From positions 1-64,000 of the forward strand of contig NZ_JALOBS010000007.1 in the NCBI RefSeq assembly GCF_023228165.1: DNA of 64,000 nt. The letters run 5' to 3'. Positions 8,342 through 19,200 of this stretch are shown in pieces (position 1 is the stretch's first letter; every line of letters begins with the position of its first letter). Source of the DNA: Methylomonas sp. (lineage in GTDB: Bacteria > Pseudomonadota > Gammaproteobacteria > Methylococcales > Methylomonadaceae). The notes beneath the pieces are model-generated. The model saw only the letters and a list, made by a program, of their open reading frames with translations. It was not told where the DNA came from and made no database searches. A program made the position numbers and the translations under genes.

Positions 8342-10129
8342 TTAATCGCCGTAGCGTTCGGACAATTTGGCGGTGAATTCGTCGACGAAAATATACATGT
8401 CGGCGGTTACCAGTTTAATTCGGCTGGCAATATAGCTATAACCGAACAAGGCCGGAATCGCCACCAACAAGCCGGCTACCGTGGTCGCCAAGGCGGCGGC
8501 AATGCCGGGTGCGATGGCGTTGACGTTCACTTCGCCGCTGGCGGCGATATCGCCGAAGGTAATCATCACCCCCAGCACCGTACCCAATAAGCCCAAAAAC
8601 GGCCCGCCGGAAATGGCGATGGTCAACAACACCATCTGATTATTTAATTTTTGCACTTCGCGCACCAATATGGACTCCATGGCTGCCCGCACGGTATTGA
8701 TGGCTTTGTCGGAAATGTTCGGTTCCGCCGCGTCGGCACCCACCGATTTAGCTAAGCGTCGATTCACTTCCTCAACCCCGACATGATAGAGTCGATACAA
8801 CGACGAACCGGCAAACTGTCCATGACTACCGGTCATCGCCAGCAAAGGCGAGGCATCCAAATCTTCATCATCCTCAGTCATCTGCCGATTGAGTTGGGTC
8901 ATTTCAGCTGCATTCAATTTTTGAAAGGCATCCTCGAATTTACGGTTTTCGGCAATGTTTTTATTGATCACCAGCGACTTGACCAACATGATGATCCAGC
9001 TCACTACAAACATCACAGCCAGCAAGCCGATAATCACCCAGCCGTCCAAGGTGACGTCACTCAAAGTCGCCATAATGCGCGATTCACCACCGCCTTCGCT
9101 GTCCGGCGTACTGTCTTCGCCATAAGTTAATAGCGCGGAAGTCTGGCCCTGCATTAAGGTATTGAAGGCTAAGGTGTTTTGATCGCGGGCAGCTTTGGCA
9201 ATTCCGAATTCGTCGATTGCACCGATCAGTCCGCGGCTGCCGTCTACCGAGGCGCCAATGCTGATGTCACCTTGAAAACCGGGCACGCTGGGCGCCAACA
9301 CGCCTATCTGCTTGCCATCAACATAAAAGCTAAATCCTTCCTGACTGCCGGTAACCGCCAACAAGTGCCAAGCCGCCAAATTCATATCGGTGGGGCTGGC
9401 CAATTCTTTCCGATTGACATTTAAAACCGGCGTTTGCCCTCTAACGGATAACATAAGTCCATCGCGTTCAAACACCACCCCTTCGGCTTGCGCTTGGTCT
9501 ATTTTGACCCAGACGGAAACCGTCCAGCCAAAGTTATCCGCCATTTGAATCGCCGGCGAAGCAGCAATGGTGACGGATTGACTGCCATCAAACGCAGCAG
9601 CATCACCAATGGCCCCACCTTCAATGCGGCTATTATTGGCAGTAGCCGGTTGATTGGCGTATGCAGTGGCATCGACCACGGTATCCGCATTGAAGTGATA
9701 GTCGACCACTTGGGCCACATCGAAGATGCCGCCGGCGTCGCTGGCCTCCACCGCCGTCGCGTTGCCGTAATACATCCATAGCGACGGCTCGGCAGCGTTG
9801 GCGATATCGTTGGGCAGCTTCACCCAGATAATCGCCATTTCGTTGATAGGATCGATTTTCTCGATATAAAACTTCAGCGGCGTTTTGTCGTCGGCGGCGA
9901 TAAAACGCAAATCCTTACCCTGCTCCGCCAGGTCCATAAAATAGGCAAAGTTACCGGTATGCAGGCGAATAACAGCCAAACCTTCAGCAACAGGCTTGAC
10001 CCCTTGCTGCTGCAATTGCTGGGCATCGATAGAAATTTTTTTTCTATAACCCCAATCGTCGTTCCACCACGCGTGCGCCAAACCGGGCAGAAAAGCCAAA
10101 GCCCATGCCAATAAAACAATTCGCTTCAT
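8342..10129 (-). CDS. DUF2341-LamG-ExbB/MotA/TolQ fusion proton channel
   Basis: This 595-residue protein fuses an extracytoplasmic sensor or binding region to a motor channel. After a signal peptide (cut near AHA-WW, residue 21) comes a DUF2341 domain (about 22-135; WWNDDWGYRKKI start, LWMYYGN end). Next is a concanavalin A/LamG-like jellyroll (about 140-325), a Ser/Gly linker, a transmembrane helix (about 358-382), and an ExbB/TolQ core with the two C-terminal membrane helices (about 500-570; GLLGTVLGVMITF and ALATTVAGLLVAIPA). Classical ExbB has about 240 residues and no such domain. An AGAGGT-type ribosome-binding site lies 6 nt before the ATG. A Pho-box-like promoter precedes it. The ligand of the jellyroll is unknown; the neighbouring adhesin is a candidate. 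Confidence 0.9.
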   Translation of the reverse strand: MKRIVLLAWALAFLPGLAHAWWNDDWGYRKKISIDAQQLQQQGVKPVAEGLAVIRLHTGNFAYFMDLAEQGKDLRFIAADDKTPLKFYIEKIDPINEMAIIWVKLPNDIANAAEPSLWMYYGNATAVEASDAGGIFDVAQVVDYHFNADTVVDATAYANQPATANNSRIEGGAIGDAAAFDGSQSVTIAASPAIQMADNFGWTVSVWVKIDQAQAEGVVFERDGLMLSVRGQTPVLNVNRKELASPTDMNLAAWHLLAVTGSQEGFSFYVDGKQIGVLAPSVPGFQGDISIGASVDGSRGLIGAIDEFGIAKAARDQNTLAFNTLMQGQTSALLTYGEDSTPDSEGGGESRIMATLSDVTLDGWVIIGLLAVMFVVSWIIMLVKSLVINKNIAENRKFEDAFQKLNAAEMTQLNRQMTEDDEDLDASPLLAMTGSHGQFAGSSLYRLYHVGVEEVNRRLAKSVGADAAEPNISDKAINTVRAAMESILVREVQKLNNQMVLLTIAISGGPFLGLLGTVLGVMITFGDIAASGEVNVNAIAPGIAAALATTVAGLLVAIPALFGYSYIASRIKLVTADMYIFVDEFTAKLSERYGD

Positions 10130-10158
10130 TTTTTACCTCTAATCAATACACTTAGCGA

Positions 10159-10192
10159 ATTATGCCGACATTTTTTTACAATTTTATGACAG
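10159..10192 (-). promoter_or_regulatory. Pho-box-like promoter of the exbB-exbD-tonB-porin operon
   Basis: The 18-mer at 10175-10192 reads CTGTCATAAAATTGTAAA on the minus strand and matches the E. coli Pho-box consensus CTGTCATAWAWCTGTCAY at 15 of 18 positions. Exactly 10 nt downstream is CATAAT (10159-10164), a -10 with one mismatch. The predicted transcript would start about 23 nt before the exbB fusion ATG. By-eye prediction. Confidence 0.65.
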
Positions 10193-10217
10193 AAGTAAGC
10201 TTTTTCTGACCTTTTTA

Positions 10218-13200
10218 CTATTCTCCAAATCCGATAACCTCGACGCTCAACATACCCAGAATCGCTTTAGCCAACGCATTTGCCGCGCCTTTGCTCATAT
10301 CGCCGCCGACGGAGTTTTCAGCCATTTGAGTAACCCCCGATGTAAGATTACCGACACCTGTCAAACCCGCCGCCAGACTGCCGGTGGAAGCCACCGGCAC
10401 GCCGGTACCAACTCCACTTACTTGGATATTATTGGCCCCTAAAACCGCTGTTGCCGAAATAGTGACGTTGTTACCACCTATTCCCGCTTCACCTGCGTCG
10501 ACCACACCTTGAGGTGCAAATAAGTCGACATTGCCAGGGGTTTTACCTGCTTCAGCTGCAGTACGGATGCCACTACCTGAGACAATTGGTGGGAAAACGA
10601 TAACCAGATTGCCGTTCTCGTCGAAAGTAATTTGCGGAGGCGGTGCGGCTATAGACGATTTCGCACCCGCTCCAGCATTGAGATCGCCTTTTGAAGACCA
10701 CAGCATAATATCGCCACTCGCCAAGGCAAATACCCGCGATTGGTTAACTAGAAAATCATCACGAATTACTGCATTTATATCCCCTGAACGCTGCGCAACA
10801 ATACCCAGTTCAGATGGTTTTTTAGCGTCAGTGCCCACGGCCAGACCGGCGTTAACCTGCCCGCCCGGCACCAGCAGATTAATCGAACCACCATCCAATG
10901 TGTGAATTTTGCTGAAGAACATGCTCAGATCACCACTCCAATTTTCGCCTGGGAACAGGGTATTAATTGCGGTAAACCCACGCTCATAGGCGACTTTCTT
11001 CGCTGCCGAGTCCGTTGTCTTAGCAGCAGCTCTGCCCCCCAGCTTCACTTCATTCATGTATACCGACTCGACCAAGGCATTAAGCTTGGGTTGAAGTGTC
11101 AAATAATCGTTTGCACTTAAATCCTTGAATGCCGTCCAAGCTTGCTCTTCACTTAATAGCTGGTTATTCAGCCGATCACGCATAAAACCCGTGATTAAAC
11201 TCTTAATCTGGCCGGCATCGGTAGGATATTGCGTATCAGCACCCAAATACTTATCAATAAACGCCACATAAGCCGGCTGCTGGCCTTGTAGACCTACCAA
11301 AACAGAAACCCCGGCACCGCCACTAGCTAATGCCGTATTGCTTAGGTTGCCCGAAGTAGCCACACCAACAGCGGCACCTAAATCGAAATTGCGCCCGGCT
11401 TTGAATAAAACCTCACCGGGACCGGCAATATTGATTCCATTAATGTTGGGCACTAACTGCCCATTCTGATCTCGGCTACTCGTGAATTTGAGGTCACGAC
11501 CAATGTTAAATACAGTACCATCCCCTTGGTTGTCATGCTGAACTTGCAGCAGTACATTTTTAAAATCTCTGCCCGTTTGAATCACCGCTTTTTTAGCCAG
11601 ATTAACCTGTACATTGGTGATATCGCCCTCTCTAGTTACTAACCGAACCGGCATTATGTCGCCAGTGTGTATCGGGGTCGCGGCATGAGCAAAGGCAGCC
11701 AACCCATACGGGTTGATTCTAGCGACAGCATCATTCATATTATTACGCGACACTGGCGTTAACGCAGTAGGCAACAGCGCTCGGTCGGCGTCCGACATGG
11801 CTAACCTGCTGGCATCGCCTTTGGACTTAAAGTCCTGTTCCGCTAAAATATTGACATTGGCTCGTGGTGCAGGAAACAACACCACATCATTATCCAACAC
11901 AACGCTGCCGCCAAAAGCGGTAGCACTCAATCCTGCCGGATAAATTTGAGCCAGTGTGGTTTGAGTGGCTCCCAATCCGACCAGGCTTGCCGTTTTAGTA
12001 ACATCCGCACCCAAATGCACGTCGCCGGCCATCGATTTGGCAATTACTTCGCTATTATCGCCATAACTAAAGAAATTTGTGTCGCCTGAGTGCATAATCA
12101 TCGGGTCGGACACCGCGCCCAAAGTCAAATCTCGAGTAGATTGAATAGCCATTTTGGTATCACCCAACAGCAATTGCGGGCCAGCTGTAAATTGACTACC
12201 TCCCTTGACACTACCGCCGGCAAACATGCTGCCATTGCCTTGCCCCAGATAATAAGCTCCGCCGGCAATGTCGCCGCCCGCTTTGACCACCATTTGGCCG
12301 CCGCCGTTGACTTCAACCTGATTAGTCAACAACGACAATGTTTGCAAGTTATTAGGGTCCCAGGCGGGTGTACCCACTTGCTTACCACTGGTAGGCATCA
12401 TTACCGATAGATCGTTGATATTCCCGGCCGCGTTAATTTCAACATTACCGCCACCAAACGAACCGATATTCTGCTGAAACACGCCATTACCCAATACTAA
12501 GCCCCAGGTTGTCGGCTCTGTATACGCCAACGTATCAAGTTTATAACCGTCATGAATACTGGCCTGAAGTTGAGATGGCAATGTTTCTATGTAAGCAGCC
12601 AAGCCCGCCGCATTATCCTTAAGTGCCGCCAAATCAGCCGCAACGCCTGCTAAATAAAAGTCTTCGGCATGGTCCTGAGTACCCTGGCGCACCATCCAAT
12701 CATTAATGAACTGACTATTATTGACGGCACCCTTGATATCGCCGCCGGCATTGATGACCAAGCTGCCGCCATCAACTGGATAATCGGCGTATGGGAAGGC
12801 GGTAATCGCCATATGCAACGCCAAGCTGCCATAAGGATCGACCTCGGTGGTTCGTCCGCCGTTGTAAACCGTCGAGGTCTGATCCGTCAGCACGAAATCG
12901 CCACCCGCCAGCAATTGCATATCGCCTGTTCCCGTACGTACGCTGACATTGGATCCAATGACCAGATTACCGGAACCCGAGGTAGCAGTAAGATCCCCGC
13001 CACCCAAATCCGCACCCGCGACTAACCGGTAAGACCAGGATTCGCCACTTTGCAACATGTCGCTGAACGGAATATCCCCGAATATCGACGAAATTACACC
13101 ATCCTTGAATCCGTCCGACAGGGAATCAAACAAACTTAACCCACCACTTGCACGTATGCTCAATGTTCCGGACATGGCAACCAAATCACCGCCCTCACTA

Positions 13201-16200
13201 TACCGCCAGTCCACTAAGTCCCATTTATCTAACAACGTCAAATTACCGTCATAATTTACTTCGACGCCGGCACGCAGGCGAATGCTGCCACCCAAGACAG
13301 CTTCGACTGCCTGCATGTTGCCGGCAGTCATATAATTATTGGTATCCGATTGGATAGTCGAGTAGTCACTGCTGGTTAGTAAACCATTAGCATCGGTGTA
13401 TTTTTTGACGCCCTCGGCAAAGAAATTCCTATACCCATGCTCAAGCAGATTATTATTGCTATCATAAACGGCAGCCTGCTGTGCAAAACCTTGCACAGTA
13501 CCCGCAATCGGTTGAATTTTAATCCCATTACCGTCACGTAAAGCTCGTAAGGTCACCTCGCCGCCTTGGGCCGGGGTAGCTCCGCTCACATCAATCAAGC
13601 TATCCGCTTTGATATCGATGCCGCTAATTCCGTTATTGTTGTTATCAGTCGATGACAACAACACTTTACCGCCCTGATTGCCTTTGGCCGTCAAACTAGC
13701 GCCACTTTGTAAGGTAATGATGTCGCCGGCATATAGATTGATATTTCCGCCGACAGCACTGCCGTCTGCATTGACGTGACCGGCAAGCGTGATAGCTCCA
13801 GCATCTGCCACGAATGTGAGATTTTTAGCTTCAACGACTGAAGCCGCCGATTGAATGATGTCCGCACCACGGGTGCGTAAGTAAATAGATTGATTGATGC
13901 CAGCACCGCGAAGAGCCTGCATTAGTTCATCAAAATTTGAACCGTTGCTGAAATGATTAATATCCAGGCTGGCACTTCCATTGCTAGCCTGAATATCACC
14001 CGCCAACTCGATGGATTGCGTCGGAGCGGACAACGTCAACTCACCGCCTGCCACATTACCGCCGCCACTATCAAGATTCACTAACGAACCGGCTGCCATT
14101 GTCACTCGTCCCTGCTCAGCCACTACATTGAAATGCCCTCCCGGCGTGTAGTCGTATATGTCGGCAAATTTAACCGCGCGCCCAGCCAAATCTAATTTAG
14201 CTTGACTGCCCAACGTCACAGCACCATTCAAAGCGTGCAACTCCACAGTCCCGGAAGGCAGCAATATTTGGCTATTAAAATCGATACTATCGGCCGTGAC
14301 GGCCAGTTTGCTACCAAAACCGCTGCTCACATAGCCGGACGTTGTTGCAGAGATAAAGTTGGCATCGTAACCAGCCATATTCACAGTCAAACTACCTCCT
14401 CCCTTACCCGTCACAACCGGAGTCGTAACATTCAGATTGGCGTCCACATTTAAAGTAGCTTGGCCGTCGACGCGTACTTGAGCAGCTGCCTGCAGATTTA
14501 CGGCATTAAAACCTTGTAATGCCAGACCACCATCACCAATTTCTAGGTTATTTCCCAGCAAATCGATTTGGCCTAGACCATCCGCCGCTTGATGATTTGT
14601 CACATTTTGACTGTTTTGCAATCGCAAGGTATCGGCCTGTATCCGCGCTCTGTCATCGATTTGTCCATGTCCGACCAAACCAGCGCCATCCAGTACCAAA
14701 CGTTTGAATTGAATAGCGTCTTGCAAACCGCCATCACCGATGACAGGCGCACCATTCTGGTCAACCCGACCCAAATTCCCATAGATACCTATACTGTCAC
14801 GCGCCGTTAGGATTAGCTCATCCACCGACAAATTCAACAATCTGCTATTGGATAAATTTAATGCCGAGCCACCCAGGTTACCGACTTCACCGAGGTTAAT
14901 GCTATTAGCGCTCAGGTTTAAAGAACCTTGATGCATCACAATATCGCCCTCTAGTAAGGTCGACTTACTGGCGTCAAGCAACATTGATTCGGATGCCGAC
15001 AACGTCGCTCCAGCTGAAATATTTAACTGTCCGGTGATTCCTGGTGCGCCAATACGGTTTAAAGCGACCTGTTTATCGGCGGACACTCTCAGGAAAGCAC
15101 CGTCACCACTGACATTAAAGACTTTGTCACCTGTATTGACCTTACCTTCCGCGCTCAACGAGGCGCCATCTTGCACTTCCACCTTGTCGGTTGCCGCGGC
15201 AATCAAATCCTTGCCGGTAAACCGACTACCTTGCGCAAAAACGACTTCTTCGGCGCTTACCGCCAGATTAGTATCGCCGGTTTGAGCGTTTATGTTGCGA
15301 GCACCACCCAACAACAGACTATCCACACCTAAGTTACTGAGGTCATTAGCAAGAATTTCCAGAACACCAGATTGCGGGTTTACGCTCAAACTGTTTACGA
15401 CATGAATTTTGTCAGCCGCGATATCCATTTTGGCGCCTCTACCGCCTGTGATGGAATCGATCATGAATTGACTTTCCAAAATTAGCTTGTTTTGCGCAAT
15501 CAAGGAAATCTGCCCGCTATCCATGGCTAATAACGGTAACGCTGTTGCATTTTGCGCCGCTTGAGCCTTGAAATAAGCATTACCTAAATGCTCTTCATAC
15601 TGAGAGCGCAACCGAATATCGGCGCCGTTTTCGATTTTAAAACCACTCAAGCGCGCATCATGCGTACCGGAACCCGCCTGCGAGAAATAGCCCGCCACTA
15701 CCGGTAATCCCTGAGAAGTATATGTCGTTACACTTTGGTCCTGACTACCTGCCTGTGGGGTCACCAAAAAAGCGCCCGGCAGCAGTGCGTAATGAGCGGG
15801 CAAAATGGTGTACAAGCCCGCGGCCAAACCTTTAACGCTGGAACCGTCCAAATAGACTTGACTGCCGAGATCATAAGACCAGCCGACAAAATCGTTTTCA
15901 TAATGATCGAATGGCGCCAACCCGGAACCCAAGCTAGGCAAAATAGCAAACCCGCCTTGGTAGGAAGCGCTATTGGGATTTAGGTAATCATACGAACCAC
16001 CAGCGCCTGGTAAAAATTCATAACCATAAAAATCACCGCCTCCGGCCAGGTTAACCACACTGCCTTGCTTCATCAAAAGTTCCGGCGCTTCCAACACTAA
16101 CTTTTTCTCCGGTGGTGTGTTGAAGACCAAATTACGAATGCTATCCAATGGGTACAACCAATCCAGCCCGGCTTGAATCACACCGAACGGTATTATTTTT

Positions 16201-19200
16201 CCGTCGCCAGATACCGACGTCAGACTATTGTCATTCAGCGTTAAACGGGTACTAGCCTTAAGGTGGATACTACCCAACGGTGCTTTAATAACGCCACCTT
16301 GTTCGATAACCGGAGCATCCATGGTTAATGTACCGGCGGCAGACAAAGGTGTTTGATCAGTATTTCCGCTCGAACTGACGGTAATTTTCCCCGTTGGGTT
16401 GTTTTTCACCGCAAAGGTAAAGTCACTCAACGTGGTGGGATAAATCTGACTGGCTTTAAGATTAAGATTGGCTGCAGTGACCAGCGTTCCGAGAAAATTG
16501 CGTTGAGCACCAAAACGTAAACCATCCGCACGTAAGTCATGTGCGCTGTTTAGAGTTAAACTATTGAATCCATCCCAACGTGTCCCACCAAACACTTCTA
16601 TCCATCGCGCATTTGCATCGAAGGTTGCGCCGCCACTAACCGGCGTGCCGCTTACTTCTCGTTGCAGCGAGGACCCCAGCCTGATCAAAGCGCTATTGAT
16701 GTTGATGGCTGCGCTTGATTCGCCATTGAGAGCCGCCCAATTGATAACGGCGGAGTTCAAATCGACCCTTGCCGCGGCATCCAGACTGACATTACCTTCA
16801 AAACGAATATTATCCGGCGTATTCAAGCGAATGTCGGCAAACCCACCCTGTTCCAACATGTTAGTCGAAATAACGGCCTGCCCATTGAATTGGTTGGGTA
16901 TGACATCGCCAAATGCGATGTTGGAATTAAATAACGGTTGTTGTTCGTCCCTGATCCGCACCACTAGCGGGTTATTAGGAAATGCTATCAAAGGTTCATC
17001 CGGCGGAGAACGGCGCGTTCTATCTAATGTAAAGCTAAACTGGCCACCTCGGGCACTATCGGAACTTACCAAGCCGATAATTTTACCGTCGAACACCGCG
17101 CCTTCCGCCGCGGCTATATCCACTTTACCCGCGTTACCGAACACATCACTCGGCGCCGTAATTACACCGTTGATGCCGGCTTTGGATAAATCCAATACGG
17201 TGTGCGTACCGGACACATCAACAATCGAACCTTGTTCGAAAATCAAACTACCACGCTGCAAATCGAAACTGACCAGTCCTCCATCCAGTACTTGTCCACT
17301 TCGACGACCTAAAGCGTCAGCCGCATTGAGACGAGAAGTTCCTCGCGCCAACAAACGCGCATGCTCACCCAACCGAACAGTCTGAGTATTATCGTATTCC
17401 GCATTTGGAGAGGCTTCAATCGCCAACCGAATACTCCCGCCAGGTGTCTCAATACGCCCATCGACGTAGACCCCGCCTAGCGAGGAAACCAAACCGACGC
17501 TGCCTTGTTTATCCGTGGTAATTGCGCTATTGCTAGCGACAATCACATCGCCGCGCGAAGACAAATTCAAACTATTGCCTTGTCTAAGATATTCCGGCAA
17601 TAACGCCAAGTGGCTAAAACTTCTGATATCACTATCGCTGGCTTTGTTTATGAAATTATTATCCAGCAATAAACTAGCCGTTTTCAAATCCAGCACCGTA
17701 CCGTTACTTACCGTGACGCCGTCTAGATTACCAATGAGATTTACTTGGGCAAAACCGCCCTGGCGATCAAAATCAAAATGACCATTGCTTACAGTCAAGC
17801 GCAATGGATTCGCGGTAATAGCCGACCCATTTCCAACTACGATTTCCGAACTGCCTAAAGTTAAACTACCGCCATTACCCATCGCCGCGGCAGACACTTC
17901 ACCATCGAAATACAATCGGCTGGCATGCCCCTGCCCATCGGCAATTAATTCGATATCACCGCCATTACCCGTTGTCAGTCGTCCGTTTTGAGCCAGCCAC
18001 GCGCCGCCGTCAGCATTTATTTTTGCGCCTGCCTTCATGTGCAAGTCGCCTACCGAACTAACCTTGACTGTACCGCCATTGATTATCAAAGGATCAACCG
18101 GACTTGCATCGAACCCCAAGCGAAAATCGTTGACCCAACGCCCCGACACATCGAGCGATGAATGCGCGCCTAAATTGACACCCGACAAGGATTGCGCAAT
18201 CGCCAAGTTAATTTCGCCGCCCGCAGCATGTACCTGACCTTGTATATCGATTGCCGCGGCCTGGAGTTTGAATTCTCCACCCGCCACCATATTGATATTG
18301 GCATCTTCAGCAACCGTTACATTGGCCAAGGTTTTGACGATAACATGCTGAACACCGGAGCTATTAATTAATTCGCTCGGTAAAATCAGCGCCTGCGGCT
18401 GTCCACCAATAAACGGAAAACTATCGCCCAGCGCTAAATCGATCTGACCTTTTTCAGTCTGAAAGCGCACATTTTGTAGTGTATTGACGAAAGCAGTTGA
18501 ATCAAAGACAAAACTCCCGCCATCGGCACGATTCAAAGGCTGTCTTTGATTAATACCGTTTTTGGTACCGGCCACCAGCTGGCCACCCCAAACTAACGCC
18601 GGCGCATTGATATTCAAACTACCCGCCGCCATTCCTTGCGTATAACCGGCTTCATAGCGCGCTGTAGCAACCTGGTCTACAATCGTCCATTGCTGGTTGT
18701 AGCCCCATTTGGCATGATCCTCGTTGACCACCCCGTAAATTGACACATAGTGATCATTGGGGTCGGCATCGCTGATATCGACGATACGTCCGTAATCGGT
18801 CAATAGCTTGGTAGTACTTATGAAGCCAGCCTGATAATCCACCGAACCGCCGGAAATATCTATGGTTGCGCCATTATTGACCACAACATCGCCGCTGGAT
18901 GTCAAATTAATTACCCCGCCGTTAGCCATCCGTTCGATCAGAGTCCTTTCAATCCGGGCTTGAGCGCCGCTGGTGTCAACTATCGAGCTGCCCTTGCGTA
19001 AATCGACCGTGACCGTCGTACCTTTAAGCGGTCCGGATTTTTGAACCGGTGCATCGCGTAAATCAAAGCTTTGCACTGAAATTTCCGCTACATTTCGTTG
19101 CATCGATACGGGGATATTTGCATAGCCCGAGACATCAATCGAAGCATCACTTGCGACGTCAATTCTACCCGTCGTACCTAAATTAGGACTTTGAGGATTA

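Noticed and set aside
16564..17385. 273-codon open frame on the plus strand inside tpsA
   Set aside because: Antisense shadow of the repetitive adhesin; no ribosome-binding site, Pro/Ser/Thr-rich composition typical of reversed beta-helix codons.
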